Positions 25,131 through 35,163 are shown, counted from the stretch's first letter. The stretch is 64,000 nt of DNA from Draconibacterium sp. (GCA_011620585.1 WOYV01000050.1:39567-103566); one strand, 5' to 3'. Program-made: numbers and translations. Notes: generated by a model not told the origin, from the sequence alone.

Positions 25131-27287
25131 ATGAAACCGAAATTTAAAGACATAAACATAAAAGCAGCGGCGGCACAAAAAGATTTGGCCGAATGGACTG
25201 CAAAAAATAATATCAATAAAGACTGGGTAACTCCGGAGCAGATTCCGGTAAAGCCGGTTTATACCAAGGAAGATCTCGAAGGCATGGAGCACCTGGACTA
25301 TGCTGCCGGCCTGGCGCCTTTCCTGCGCGGACCTTATTCAACTATGTACGTTATGCGTCCGTGGACGATCCGCCAGTACGCGGGTTTTTCAACGGCTGAA
25401 GAATCAAATGCCTTCTACCGTCGTAACCTGGCTGCCGGACAAAAAGGTCTTTCAGTGGCATTCGACCTCGCAACTCACCGTGGTTACGACTCGGATCACC
25501 CGCGTGTGATCGGCGATGTTGGTAAAGCAGGTGTGGCTATCGATTCGATCCTGGATATGAAAATCCTTTTCGACCAGATTCCGCTCGATAAAATGTCGGT
25601 ATCGATGACCATGAACGGGGCTGTTCTTCCGGTAATGGCTTTTTATATTGTTACCGGGTTGGAACAGGGAGCCACTTTGGAACAACTTTCAGGAACTATC
25701 CAAAATGATATCCTGAAAGAATTTATGGTGCGTAACACTTACATTTACCCGCCCGAATTTTCGATGAAAATCATCGCCGATATTTTTGAGTTTACTTCGA
25801 AACACATGCCGAAGTTTAATTCGATCTCGATTTCGGGTTATCACATGCAGGAAGCCGGTGCTACCGCCGATATTGAAATGGCATACACATTGGCCGACGG
25901 ATTAGAATACCTTCGCACCGGTATTCAGGCGGGAATTGATATTGATGCTTTTGCACCCCGCTTATCGTTTTTCTGGGCGGTGGGGATGAACCATTTTATG
26001 GAAATCGCGAAGATGCGCGCCGCTCGAATGATATGGGCAAAACTGGTAAAACAATTCAATCCGAAAGATCCAAAATCAATGGCTTTGCGTACACACTCAC
26101 AAACTTCGGGCTGGTCGTTAACCGAGCAGGATCCGTTTAACAACGTTGGCCGTACCGCAATTGAAGCGTTGGCTGCAACATTGGGCGGAACACAAAGTTT
26201 GCACACCAACGCGCTGGACGAAGCGATTGCATTGCCAACCGATTTCTCGGCACGTATTGCACGTAACACACAATTATATATTCAGCAGGAAACTGAACTT
26301 TGCCGTTCAACTGATCCATGGGCTGGTTCGTATTATGTGGAAAGCCTGACACACGAACTGACACACAAAGCATGGGCGTTAATTGAAGAGGTTGAAAAAC
26401 TTGGAGGTATGGCAAAAGCCATCGAAACCGGGGTTCCAAAAATGCGTATTGAAGAAGCAGCTGCGCGTACCCAGGGACGTATTGACAGCGGTACTCAAAC
26501 CATTGTTGGCTTGAACAAATACCGTCTGGAAAAAGAAGACCCGATTGATATTTTAGATATCGATAACACCGCGGTTCGTTTGTCGCAAATTGAACGTTTG
26601 AAAAAACTGCGTGCTGAGCGTAACGAGGCTGAAGTTCAGGCTTCGCTGGCTGCGATTACCAAAGCCGTAGAAACCGGGAAAGGAAATTTACTGGAATTGG
26701 CTATCGATGCAGCAAAAAAACGCGCATCTTTAGGTGAAATTTCCAATGCTTGCGAAAAAATTGTTGGAAGATATAAAGCAGTAATAAGAACGATTGAAGG
26801 CGTGTATAAATCAGAAATACAAGGGAAAGACGAATTTAAGGAAGCTCAGGAACTGGCCAAACAATTCGCTGAAATGCAAGGCCGCCAGCCAAGGATAATG
26901 ATCGCGAAAATGGGCCAGGACGGGCACGACCGCGGTGCTAAAGTAGTTGCCACAGGCTATGCCGACCTTGGTTTCGATGTCGACATGGGGCCTCTTTTCC
27001 AAACGCCCGAAGAAGCTGCCAAACAAGCCGTTGAAAACGACGTGCATGTGGTAGGTGTTTCTTCGCTGGCTGCAGGCCATAAAACACTTGTTCCGGCCAT
27101 TATTGAGGAGCTGAAAAAACTTGGCCGCGACGATATTATGGTGATTTGCGGGGGTGTTATTCCTGCTCAGGATTATCAGTTCTTGTACGATGCAGGTGCA
27201 GTAGCTATTTTTGGGCCGGGTACCAGCGTGGCAGGCGCAGGTAAAAAAATCCTTGAGATTCTGATCAAAGCCTTTAAAGAGGATTAG
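25131..27287 (+). CDS. mutB: Methylmalonyl-CoA mutase, large (catalytic) subunit
   Basis: The 718-residue protein has the substrate barrel ([31 protein letters not shown], with the active-site Tyr region) and a C-terminal cobalamin domain in which [15 protein letters not shown] gives the DxHxxG motif whose His coordinates adenosylcobalamin. It catalyses the radical rearrangement of (R)-methylmalonyl-CoA and succinyl-CoA in complex with MutA. It starts 14 bases after the GxxExxY cassette. A strong terminator follows the gene. Confidence 0.97.
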   Translation: MKPKFKDINIKAAAAQKDLAEWTAKNNINKDWVTPEQIPVKPVYTKEDLEGMEHLDYAAGLAPFLRGPYSTMYVMRPWTIRQYAGFSTAEESNAFYRRNLAAGQKGLSVAFDLATHRGYDSDHPRVIGDVGKAGVAIDSILDMKILFDQIPLDKMSVSMTMNGAVLPVMAFYIVTGLEQGATLEQLSGTIQNDILKEFMVRNTYIYPPEFSMKIIADIFEFTSKHMPKFNSISISGYHMQEAGATADIEMAYTLADGLEYLRTGIQAGIDIDAFAPRLSFFWAVGMNHFMEIAKMRAARMIWAKLVKQFNPKDPKSMALRTHSQTSGWSLTEQDPFNNVGRTAIEALAATLGGTQSLHTNALDEAIALPTDFSARIARNTQLYIQQETELCRSTDPWAGSYYVESLTHELTHKAWALIEEVEKLGGMAKAIETGVPKMRIEEAAARTQGRIDSGTQTIVGLNKYRLEKEDPIDILDIDNTAVRLSQIERLKKLRAERNEAEVQASLAAITKAVETGKGNLLELAIDAAKKRASLGEISNACEKIVGRYKAVIRTIEGVYKSEIQGKDEFKEAQELAKQFAEMQGRQPRIMIAKMGQDGHDRGAKVVATGYADLGFDVDMGPLFQTPEEAAKQAVENDVHVVGVSSLAAGHKTLVPAIIEELKKLGRDDIMVICGGVIPAQDYQFLYDAGAVAIFGPGTSVAGAGKKILEILIKAFKED

Positions 27288-27359
27288 ATATCCGGATGTC
27301 TGGATTATAGGATATTCAGATTTTATAGACACAAGATAAAAGACACAATATTCAAGACT

Positions 27360-27396
27360 AAAGCCGGTTCCGGAAGGGGCCGGCTTTTAGTTTTTT
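27360..27396 (+). terminator. Intrinsic terminator after mutB
   Basis: AAAGCCGG (27360-27367) pairs with CCGGCTTT (27380-27387) and a TTTTTT tract follows at 27391-27396. Confidence 0.85.
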
Positions 27397-27437
27397 GATG
27401 AAGGATATATTATAGTTACAGAAAGAAAATCAAGAGC

Positions 27438-27560
27438 ATGAAGAAGTATATCATAATTGCCGTATTCTGTTTCTCGTTTCTCGAAGGCTTTTCTCAAATA
27501 AATGATTGGATGGAAAATGTTGTTTTAATTCAATCAAAAGATAAAGCTCATTCAGGTTGA
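27438..27560 (+). CDS. Small exported peptide or gene remnant
   Basis: An ATG-started frame of 40 codons encodes a good signal peptide (KKYIIIAVFCFSFLEGFSQ) followed by only about 20 residues. It overlaps the 3' end of the convergent serine-hydrolase pseudogene. It may be a genuine short secreted peptide, but the abrupt end just behind the signal peptide makes a truncated gene more likely. Confidence 0.35.
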   Translation: MKKYIIIAVFCFSFLEGFSQINDWMENVVLIQSKDKAHSG

Positions 27561-28659
27561 GGGTTCCTTTATCAAACACCTAAGTTGTTGTTGTCTGGGT
27601 AATGTTAGAATTATTTCGCGTAGAAAATCATTCAGGTTAAAGTTGGTTAAACAGTATCCCATGCGAACAACTACCAGCTTTTTTGAGGGAATGATGTAAA
27701 TCCTTTGACCGATAAATCCGTCGGCAAAAAATACATCATCCGGCACATCTTTTAAAGCTTGTAATGGATTTGATTCCTTTAACCAAAAAGTGCCTGCATA
27801 ATTTCCGTCAGACGATTCAGCCGGAGTTTTCATAAAATCAACCCATTTTTTCGACAAAATGGTATCGCCGGCGAAAACCCCATTATTCAGAAACAGCATC
27901 CCAAACCTGGCCCAGTCGCGGGCCGAACCGTAACTGTATGAAGAGGCCACAAACAACCCGCTGGCATCAGTTTCCACTTTCGTATGCAGCATTCCGTTTG
28001 GGTAAAGCAGTTTGGTGTAAATAAAATTATGGTAGCCGGCATCATTATTTATTCGGTTTCTGAGGATTCCTGATAACAGGTTGGCATCGCCCGATGAATA
28101 ATTCCAGTGTGTTCCGGGCTTGTATTTTGCTTTGTTATCAAGCGCCGACGAAAGCATGTCGTCGCTCTGCATCAGCATAACAGTGGCATCTGAAATGGTA
28201 AAATAGTTTCCCCTCGTCATGAAGAATTCCTGCCAATGCTCCGGTAATGGTTTTTGTCATCGACCAACCATGAAACATTGTTTTGGCATCGTATCCATCC
28301 AGGTATTTTTCAGCAACAATTTGATTGTCGTAAACAACTACAATTCCAAGTGTTTTTTTATAAGGTCCGTTACCCGGTGCATCAAAACAGGTATTAATCA
28401 ACTGGTTCAACCTGGCATAATTTACATCAGCAGGTTTTTCATCAGGCAGAATGTCGCCCTTGGGCCACAAAATAGTATCCGGCGAATATTCGGGTCCGGG
28501 AAGTTGAAACGCCGATTTCCTCAATTCAGCTTCTTTTTCATTATTCAGATTTGATAGCGGTGACTTTTGATTTTCAATTAAAAGTAAGAATATTTTATTA
28601 TTCCAGCGGGTATGCTGAAAATGAAAAAGAGCGAAGCTAATAATGATTCGCCCTTTCAA
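27552..28659 (-). pseudogene. Serine hydrolase of the class C beta-lactamase family, broken
   Basis: Two frames together encode one serine hydrolase. The upstream frame (28659-28138) has the nucleophile motif SMTK and ends its homology at HDEGKL; the downstream frame (28220-27552) resumes at FTISDATVMLMQSDDM and contains the Tyr motif NYSSGD and the C-terminal FIGQRIYIIPSKKLVVVRMG. The roughly 30 residues that normally lie between the SxxK helix and this point are missing, so the break is an internal deletion that also shifts the frame. The N-terminus has no clear ATG or signal peptide. The gene is inactive as it stands. Confidence 0.75.
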
Positions 28660-28682
28660 CCTTTCCCTATCTAAACTATTTA

Positions 28683-29111
28683 CTATTCAATATCAATATC
28701 GTACGGATGAACATCTTTCTGATCGAAATTCAGATACGGTAGTTTCAAATTATTGTTGCTGAACGAAAAGAACGGTTTCATGTCCATTGCTTTCGAGGTA
28801 ATTCTGATGTTTCCGTTTTCCATATCAATAGTTCTTTCAATTTCTTCGTTATTGCTTTTTACAATAAAGCGATAGGTTCCGTCCTCAAGATCTGAGAAAT
28901 TGTAGGCTTTCGTGTAATTTTCGGAAGGCGATTTTGATCTTTTGTAAAATACTATGTCGCCATTTTCGTTCTCAATTACAATTTCGAATTTGTTTTGGAC
29001 CGTACTGTTGATTTCAACCAGTGCTTTGTCGTTTTTTCCCGGGATCAGGTTAACACTCATGTCTCCTGAAGCAAATACTGCTCCGCTTACCAAAACCATT
29101 ACAATCAGCAA
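28683..29111 (-). CDS. Exported protein of unknown function, signal peptide frameshifted
   Basis: The 142-residue frame starts at a TTG within a signal peptide (LLIVMVLVSGAVFAS). The mature part is a beta-rich domain (ALVEINSTVQNKFEIVIENENGDIVFYKRSKS, LEDGTYRFIVKS), like the carbohydrate-binding or sorting modules of Bacteroidota secreted proteins. The natural N-terminus KTIKKSALL lies one frame away: an ATG at 29148 leads in and becomes continuous if the run of eight A (T8 at 29117-29124) is seven. The true gene probably spans 28683-29148. Confidence 0.6.
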   Translation of the reverse strand: MLIVMVLVSGAVFASGDMSVNLIPGKNDKALVEINSTVQNKFEIVIENENGDIVFYKRSKSPSENYTKAYNFSDLEDGTYRFIVKSNNEEIERTIDMENGNIRITSKAMDMKPFFSFSNNNLKLPYLNFDQKDVHPYDIDIE

Positions 29112-29148
29112 TGCACTTTTTTTTAATTGTTTTCAGTACATATGACAT

Positions 29149-29470
29149 GCCTTAACAACGATGGGTTAAAGCCGGAAATGTTAAGAAAAAAATACCTGTA
29201 ATTCTTTAACTGTCAGGCAGAAAACGTGGCGTTAATGAATTGTTACTGCGAAATACTTAGTTATCAGGCGCTTCGATAATTACTGTTTGTGTAAATACAT
29301 ACAATCAAACCCGAATTCAACCAAAAACGAACCGGCAAAAAGGATACTATTATTTTAGCCAGAAATATGGTATTTTTAGGTTCTGAAAAAGGAAATGATA
29401 GCGAAACCAAAATACATACGGACCAGTATAAAGTTTCGGTAAAATTTCGGGAACCATTAAAACTAAAAAG
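29149..29470. other. Intergenic region before the acyl-CoA ligase gene
   Basis: About 320 bases between divergent genes. No ORF, tRNA or strong hairpin is seen. A TATTTTTA at about 29370 is the best -7-like box for the ligase gene, with one mismatch to TAnnTTTG. Confidence 0.4.
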
Positions 29471-31111
29471 ATGAAAAATCATTCGCTGGCCAAACTTTAC
29501 ACCGATGCTTTTCGGCAAAACTGGGACCGTCTGGCATTCTCCGATTTCGACGGAGGGGATTATACCTACAAGGAAATTGCAAAAACCATAAAATCCTTGC
29601 ACCTGTTCTACCAACTTGCAGGGTTGCAACGCGGTGATAAGATAGCTGTACTAGGCAGAAATTCGGCCAACTGGGGAGCTGTTTTTCTTTCGGCGATTTC
29701 GGCAGGCCTGGTCATCGTCCCCATTTTGCCCGATTTTAACGAAAACCATACCAACCATATTCTGAACCACTCAGAGTCGAAGCTGCTGATTTGCGCAAAA
29801 TCGTTGCTGGATAAAATTGATCCCGATAAATCAGACAACCTGATGGCAGTGGTAGTTCTCGAAGATTTTAGTTTTCACGCAGGTAAAACAGAATATATCG
29901 AATATAAACTGGCCGACGGTTTTCAGTATTACAAAGAAAATAAGTTTGAAAAAACTGCTTTCGAATTTGAAGAATGGCAAGCCGATGAAATGTGTATAAT
30001 TTCTTATACATCGGGTACATCGGGTTTTACAAAAGGTGTGATGATTCCAGAGAGGAGCCTGGTTTCGAACATCATTTATGCACAGGAACACATGCCACTA
30101 AAAGCGGGCGATAAAATTGTTTCGTTTCTTCCAATGGCACATGTTTACGGCCTTTTGTTCGAGTTCTTGTTCCCGTTAACCCTGGGTTGTCATATTACTT
30201 TCCTGAGCAAAATGCCCACGCCTGCCATTATTACAAAAGCTTTCGGCCAAATACGCCCACATCTGATTTTATCGGTTCCGCTCATTATTGAGAAAATCTA
30301 CTGGAAAACAATTGTTCCGGCTATCGAAAAACCTTCGCTAAAACTTATGTTAAAAATTCCGGGATTGTCATCTCTTATTCTCAAAAAAGTTAGAAAAAGT
30401 TTGATTGAAACCTTTGGGGGCAGGTTCTTCGAGATCGTAATTGGCGGCGCACCGCTGAGCCCCGACGTAGAGAAATTTTTTAAACGGATCAAATTCCCGA
30501 TCACCGTTGGATACGGCATGACTGAGTGCGGCCCGCTGATCAGTTACGAAGCCTGGAATAAAACCATGGCCGGTTCGGCCGGACGGGTGGTTGACAGGAT
30601 GGAAGTACGCATCGATTCTGAAGATCCATTCAATATTGTTGGCGAAATTCAGGTAAAAGGCGAAAATGTTATGCTCGGTTATTTCAAAAATAAAGCTGAA
30701 ACTGAAGCGGCATTTACTGAAGATGGCTGGCTAAAAACCGGAGATTTGGGTGTGATCGATAAAAATGACTTCATTTACATCCGTGGTCGGTCAAAAAATA
30801 TGTTACTCGGGCCTTCGGGGCAAAATATTTATCCCGAAGAGGTTGAAGCAAAAATGTGCACCCAGCCTTATATCGCCGAATGTGTGGTCACCGAAAGAAA
30901 AGGAAAACTGGTGGCATTGGTATATCCCGATATGGAAGCGTTGAATGCAGATAAAATAGATACCGTGGACTTGCCAAAAATCATGGATCAAAATCGAAAA
31001 GCGGCGAATGCCGAATTACCCAAATACGAACAAATTGCTTCGGTAGAACTGGTGGATGAAGAATTTGAGAAAACACCCAAAAAGAATATCAAACGATTTA
31101 AATATGTATAA
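29471..31111 (+). CDS. AMP-forming acyl-CoA ligase (long-chain fatty-acid type)
   Basis: The 546-residue protein carries the adenylate-forming signature ISYTSGTSGFTKGVM, the YGMTECGPLISYE motif and the hinge WLKTGDLGVIDKNDFIYIRGRSKNM, and ends near the catalytic-lysine region KTPKKNIKRF. It activates a carboxylic acid as acyl-AMP and transfers it to CoA (or another thiol), most likely a fatty acid. No neighbouring gene of fatty-acid metabolism helps to specify the substrate. A terminator follows. Confidence 0.9.
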   Translation: MKNHSLAKLYTDAFRQNWDRLAFSDFDGGDYTYKEIAKTIKSLHLFYQLAGLQRGDKIAVLGRNSANWGAVFLSAISAGLVIVPILPDFNENHTNHILNHSESKLLICAKSLLDKIDPDKSDNLMAVVVLEDFSFHAGKTEYIEYKLADGFQYYKENKFEKTAFEFEEWQADEMCIISYTSGTSGFTKGVMIPERSLVSNIIYAQEHMPLKAGDKIVSFLPMAHVYGLLFEFLFPLTLGCHITFLSKMPTPAIITKAFGQIRPHLILSVPLIIEKIYWKTIVPAIEKPSLKLMLKIPGLSSLILKKVRKSLIETFGGRFFEIVIGGAPLSPDVEKFFKRIKFPITVGYGMTECGPLISYEAWNKTMAGSAGRVVDRMEVRIDSEDPFNIVGEIQVKGENVMLGYFKNKAETEAAFTEDGWLKTGDLGVIDKNDFIYIRGRSKNMLLGPSGQNIYPEEVEAKMCTQPYIAECVVTERKGKLVALVYPDMEALNADKIDTVDLPKIMDQNRKAANAELPKYEQIASVELVDEEFEKTPKKNIKRFKYV

Positions 31112-31117
31112 TAAACC

Positions 31118-31145
31118 AAGGAGAGTGACGAGCTCTCCTTTTTTA
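31118..31145 (+). terminator. Intrinsic terminator after the acyl-CoA ligase gene
   Basis: AAGGAGAG (31118-31125) pairs with CTCTCCTT (31133-31140), loop of seven bases, and the T run continues to 31144. Confidence 0.85.
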
Positions 31146-31231
31146 TGAATGGGTAAGGCCTGAATTTCATAAGAGTACACGCGTAAGATATTTGAAAATT
31201 ATTACCTTCGGGGCAACCAACTAAATCGAGG

Positions 31232-32356
31232 ATGAACGAAAAAACACTTTCAAACGTATCTTCCGAACGATTGTTATCGCTTGATTTTTTCCGCGGAATC
31301 ACCATGTTTTTGCTGGTAGCCGAGGGAACCGAACTATGGTCGGTGTTGGTTCAGGAACCCGTTGCCGGTACGTTTCTCGAATCTTTTTTCAGACAATTCC
31401 ATCATCACGAATGGAACGGACTCCATTTCTGGGATCTTATTCAACCATTCTTTATGTTTATTGTTGGAGTGGCCATGCCCTTTTCGTATCAGAAACGTTT
31501 GAAACATGGGGCTTCGCATAAACAGATTACCAAACACATTGTGCAACGATCGGTTTTATTGCTGGCCTTTGGAGTGGGTTTGCATTGCGTTTATCGCCAA
31601 AAACTGGTTTGGGAACTTTGGAATGTTCTTTCGCAACTGTCGGTTACCATATTGATAGCCTATTTCCTTATGCGTTTTAAATGGACGACTCAACTGGTTG
31701 TTTCCATAGGTTTGTTGTTACTTACCGAATTAATGTACCGCTTATTTCCTTTGGATGGCTATAACCAGCCTTTTGTAAAAGACCATAATTTTGGCAGTTG
31801 GATGGATATGATTTTAATGGGAAAGATCAATAACGGAGGAGGGTGGGTGGCCATCAATTGCATCCCAACCGCAGCACATACCATTTGGGGCGTTGTGGCC
31901 GGACAGTGGTTGCAATCTAAAACGGATTGGAAAAGCAAACTAAAAAAACTGATCGTAATCGGAGCGGCGTTTCTGGTTGCCGGATATTTACTCGATTGGC
32001 TGAGTATAACACCTATCATTAAACGCATCAGCACCTCATCGTTTGTTTTGGCTTCGGGTGGCTGGGCACTGCTTGCATTGGCTTTTTGTTACTGGCTCAT
32101 CGATGTAAGGCAGAAAAAGAACTGGATTTTCCCGTTTGTAGTAGTGGGAACAAATCCAATATTTATCTATTTGTTTTTCAATACGGTGGGTTATCAATGG
32201 TTCAATGGTTTTGTGGCAATATTTACACACGGGATGTTGGCCTGGTTTCGAACACCTCATTTCCTGGTCGGGTTACTAACCTCCTTCACGATCCTCGCAC
32301 TCGAGTGGTATATGTTGTACTATTTGTATCGGAAAAGAATCTTTTTTAGAATATAA
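31232..32356 (+). CDS. Membrane acyltransferase of the NagX/DUF5009 type
   Basis: The 374-residue protein is polytopic with about ten helices. The N-terminal RLLSLDFFRGITMFLLV and FHHHEWNGLHFWDLIQPFFMFIVGVAMPFS motifs match the family that includes heparan-alpha-glucosaminide N-acetyltransferase and bacterial NagX; the histidines in this loop are candidate catalytic residues. Bacterial members are linked to amino-sugar acetylation in the envelope. The downstream Tat-exported TIM-barrel gene is on the same strand 64 bases away. Confidence 0.8.
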   Translation: MNEKTLSNVSSERLLSLDFFRGITMFLLVAEGTELWSVLVQEPVAGTFLESFFRQFHHHEWNGLHFWDLIQPFFMFIVGVAMPFSYQKRLKHGASHKQITKHIVQRSVLLLAFGVGLHCVYRQKLVWELWNVLSQLSVTILIAYFLMRFKWTTQLVVSIGLLLLTELMYRLFPLDGYNQPFVKDHNFGSWMDMILMGKINNGGGWVAINCIPTAAHTIWGVVAGQWLQSKTDWKSKLKKLIVIGAAFLVAGYLLDWLSITPIIKRISTSSFVLASGGWALLALAFCYWLIDVRQKKNWIFPFVVVGTNPIFIYLFFNTVGYQWFNGFVAIFTHGMLAWFRTPHFLVGLLTSFTILALEWYMLYYLYRKRIFFRI

Positions 32357-32420
32357 ATTGTTATTTTTCAGAGTGAATAAAATAGTCGAATTGAATTTAT
32401 TCTAACTAAACAAATATAAT

Positions 32421-33329
32421 ATGAGAACAACTCGAAGAACTTTTATCAGAACAACGGCAGCCGCTGCCGCAGGAAGCATGCTAATTTCACCAGCTTTGGC
32501 GAGTGTCGCTAAAAATTCGCGTTACAAAATTTCGCTGGCAGAGTGGTCGTTCCACAAAGCACTTTTCGCAAACGAAATGACTAACCTCGATTTTCCGCGT
32601 GTTACACGCGAGTTGGGATTGGAAGGACTTGAATACGTGAACCAGTTTTTTATGGACAAAGCCAAAGATGAAAAATACCTTGCCGAACTCAAAAAAATTG
32701 CGAAAGAGGAAGGAATGCAGAACGTGCTGATTATGTGCGATTCGGAAGGGATGATGGGACATCCGGAGAAAGCCGAGCGTGTGAAAACAGTAGAAAATCA
32801 TAAGAAGTGGGTGGATGCTGCAGCTTTTTTGGGTTGTCATTCAATACGTGTAAATGCCGGAAGCCGGGGGACTTACGAAGAGCAGCAAAAACTGGCTGCC
32901 GATGGTTTGCGGATGTTATGTGAATACGGAGATACTCAAAAAATCAATGTGATTGTTGAAAATCACGGCGGGCTGTCGAGCAATGGAGAGTGGCTTGTTG
33001 GCGTGATGAAAATGGTGGACCACAAACGAGTTGGCATACTTCCCGATTTTGGCAATTTTATCATCGACAGGGAAACAGGCGAGAGTTACGATCGTTATAA
33101 AGGCGTTGAAATGTTTATGCCCTATGCCAAAGGTGTGAGCGCAAAAACCAATGTATTTAATGCCGAAGGCGATGAAAGCAACATAGACTATTATCGTTTG
33201 ATGAAAATAGTTGATGATGCCGGTTACAAAGGCTTTGTAGGTATCGAATTCGAAGGCACCGAACTTTCTGAAAAAGAAGGCGTGATCGCCACAAAGAAAC
33301 TGCTCGAAAAAGTATTTGCTACTTTATAA
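32421..33329 (+). CDS. Tat-exported sugar-phosphate isomerase/epimerase-like TIM barrel
   Basis: The 302-residue protein begins with a twin-arginine signal (TTRRTFIR then an Ala-rich stretch to SPALAS). The mature part is a xylose-isomerase-like TIM barrel with metal-ligand type residues in [30 protein letters not shown] and GIEFEG. Members of this class are hydroxypyruvate-isomerase or sugar-epimerase relatives and are frequent among exported glycan enzymes in Bacteroidota. The substrate cannot be read from the sequence. Confidence 0.82.
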   Translation: MRTTRRTFIRTTAAAAAGSMLISPALASVAKNSRYKISLAEWSFHKALFANEMTNLDFPRVTRELGLEGLEYVNQFFMDKAKDEKYLAELKKIAKEEGMQNVLIMCDSEGMMGHPEKAERVKTVENHKKWVDAAAFLGCHSIRVNAGSRGTYEEQQKLAADGLRMLCEYGDTQKINVIVENHGGLSSNGEWLVGVMKMVDHKRVGILPDFGNFIIDRETGESYDRYKGVEMFMPYAKGVSAKTNVFNAEGDESNIDYYRLMKIVDDAGYKGFVGIEFEGTELSEKEGVIATKKLLEKVFATL

Positions 33330-33348
33330 TCAAAACAACATTTAAGCG

Positions 33349-33378
33349 AAGCCATTGATTAACTTCAGTGGCTTTTTT
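33349..33378 (+). terminator. Intrinsic terminator after the TIM-barrel gene
   Basis: AAGCCATTG (33349-33357) pairs with CAGTGGCTT (33366-33374), one G-U pair, followed by TTTT. Confidence 0.8.
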
Positions 33379-33484
33379 ATTGCCTGCGGTTAAAAGATGT
33401 TAAAATTAGGAATTCGCGTAACAAAGTAAATCTCGAATACGTAATCGCGGGTACTTTACTACTTAAGTGGTTGATTGAATGCAT

Positions 33485-33766
33485 TTAAGACAAAGTAAAA
33501 GAGGTCATTCGTTGTTTGTCTTTCGAAAAGCGGTGCCAAGCGCCGCTTTTTTCATAGATAATCTTCGTAATTTCTAACATCCGTTTCAACTTCATATCAT
33601 CCCGGTCGTCAATCTTCTGAGTAATGAGGAATGAATTGTTCAGTATTTTCCAAACTAAAGATAAGAACTTCTGAAAATTCTTATTCAACCTTTTTTCCTG
33701 ATTTAAAAATGGGTATTCTTTGCCCGCGGTTTTAGCAATAAAAATAGGCCAGGTGTTGCGGAACAT
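33485..33766 (-). CDS. Doubtful small ORF, possible remnant
   Basis: A 93-codon frame encodes a basic, helical-looking product (NQEKRLNKNFQKFLSLVWK) without signal peptide or recognised domain. It lies in a gene-poor stretch and nothing around it supports expression. It could be a decayed gene or chance. Confidence 0.25.
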   Translation of the reverse strand: MFRNTWPIFIAKTAGKEYPFLNQEKRLNKNFQKFLSLVWKILNNSFLITQKIDDRDDMKLKRMLEITKIIYEKSGAWHRFSKDKQRMTSFTLS

Positions 33767-33860
33767 TCATCTTTTTGTATTTCCGGTTAATTACCACAAA
33801 AATTTTCAATTAACACAATATCAAACATTTTCCTTGATTGGCATACTTTTAAAATCATAA

Positions 33861-33904
33861 CTCACCCTGAGGCCCGCCTGAACGATGAAGTCGGGCAGGG
33901 AGAG
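33861..33904. repeat. GC-rich imperfect palindrome in a gene-poor stretch
   Basis: GCCCG (33872-33876) and CGGGC (33892-33896) pair, extended by CCCTG/CAGGG-type arms on the outside. The GC-rich unit stands out in an AT-rich spacer and looks like a dispersed intergenic repeat of Bacteroidota. Apart from this and two small ORFs, the 33380-34200 stretch shows nothing. Confidence 0.4.
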
Positions 33905-34064
33905 TTCTATTAATCTGAAAACTACATTTGTGGCATCATTTCGGATATACGTTTTCATGTTTGTAATGAGGGAAATTATCGGGAGGTGTTTCACAAACCC
34001 ACTGTTTTTATTTTACAAACCCATATTAAACCAAAATATTCAGAAAATCATAAAACATTAAGTC

Positions 34065-34178
34065 ATGAATACGTTATTGATTTTAGCTTTTGTAATGTCT
34101 TTGGTTGGTTTTGTTACTTCACCGCTAACCTTTTATAAGCTGGTTTTCAAAAAGAATAACCAGGGTTTCAGAGAATAG
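34065..34178 (+). CDS. Small single-helix membrane protein
   Basis: An ATG-started frame of 37 codons encodes one transmembrane helix (LLILAFVMSLVGFVTSPL) followed by a basic tail (YKLVFKKNNQGFRE), with the positive side expected in the cytoplasm. A clean plus-strand terminator lies 26 bases after the stop, which supports a real transcript. Function unknown. Confidence 0.45.
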   Translation: MNTLLILAFVMSLVGFVTSPLTFYKLVFKKNNQGFRE

Positions 34179-34203
34179 GTGTAATAAGTAAGAATGGAAA
34201 ATA

Positions 34204-34227
34204 CCGGGTCCGGCCCGGCATTTTTTT
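34204..34227 (+). terminator. Intrinsic terminator after the small membrane ORF
   Basis: CCGGG (34204-34208) pairs with CCCGG (34214-34218) and seven T residues follow. The T tract is on the plus strand only. Confidence 0.7.
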
Positions 34228-34248
34228 ATTGGCAGATCGAAAAGATTC

Positions 34249-35097
34249 TTAATTTTTTCTACGATAGAAAGGCAATTCAGGCGAAGTGCGCCCTCCACCC
34301 GAGCCCCCGGATTCAATTTCGAGGTAATAAACAATTCCTACACTTATCTGTGCCGTTAGCGATAATCGGCGGTTGTATCGTAATATACCCTGTTTGGGCA
34401 AATTAGTAAAATTGGGCACGCCATCCACAATTCCCGAGTTCACCACGGTTGCTGTTGCATCCATTTGAAATGCCATGCGCTTGCTGAGGTCGTAACTAAA
34501 GCCAACTCCGCCGCCCATATGAAATACGGGCCATTTTTTCTGGTCGCTGTTCGTTGTGCCCCGGGCATATAATATATCTGAACCCAAAGGTGTTTTCGGC
34601 ATATCTTTATATGATAAATCAGTTCCCACAAACGCAACCACACCGGTTAGCTTTACAAAAGGCTGAAAGACTTTTTCCTTGAAAAAGAAGTATTTGTAGT
34701 TTACCGCCAGGTTCCACAAATGGGTATTGTATTTAATAGGTGACTGGTAATATTCATCCTGAAAATCCTGAAAGTAGGAGGTATAAAAATAGTTGTAATA
34801 GGGAGGGTTGTCGTTCAACCCTTTCAGATGTGTATAGTCCACTTCGATACCAAAAAACGAGCTGGGCGAAATCTGGAAAAGAACTTCGCCTTCGAACCCA
34901 ATTGTTGGCTGAGGCGTAAATCGCTTGGTGCTTTGAGGGACATCTTGTATCATAGGTTTTATGTAAACATCCGATGGCCCGAATTCGGTAAGAAGTACTC
35001 CCGAATTAGCTGCAAGCCTGAATCCGAGAACCTGGGCATTTACAAAGATGGAAAGAATCAAAAAAGGCAATAAAAAAACAATCTTCCTTTGAGCCAT
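34249..35097 (-). CDS. Outer-membrane beta-barrel protein
   Basis: The 282-residue protein has a signal peptide ending in VNAQ and about a dozen amphipathic strands with aromatic girdles, such as FEGEVLFQISPSSFFGIEVDYTHL and GVGFSYDLSKRMAFQMDATAT. The architecture matches the porin-like outer-membrane barrels (PorT/OmpW-like) of Bacteroidota. It ends in a polar tail after GIVYYLEIES rather than a terminal aromatic residue. No partner genes adjoin it. Confidence 0.7.
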   Translation of the reverse strand: MAQRKIVFLLPFLILSIFVNAQVLGFRLAANSGVLLTEFGPSDVYIKPMIQDVPQSTKRFTPQPTIGFEGEVLFQISPSSFFGIEVDYTHLKGLNDNPPYYNYFYTSYFQDFQDEYYQSPIKYNTHLWNLAVNYKYFFFKEKVFQPFVKLTGVVAFVGTDLSYKDMPKTPLGSDILYARGTTNSDQKKWPVFHMGGGVGFSYDLSKRMAFQMDATATVVNSGIVDGVPNFTNLPKQGILRYNRRLSLTAQISVGIVYYLEIESGGSGGGRTSPELPFYRRKN

Positions 35098-35163
35098 AGT
35101 TTTATTTATAACGAGCTCAATTTAAGCCGATTTTCTCAAAAAGAAAAGTGCATGACCGAAATC

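Noticed and set aside
27290..27358. AGACACAA-type short repeats after mutB as a CRISPR or att site
   Set aside because: Only two imperfect copies, no regular spacers and no integrase nearby.
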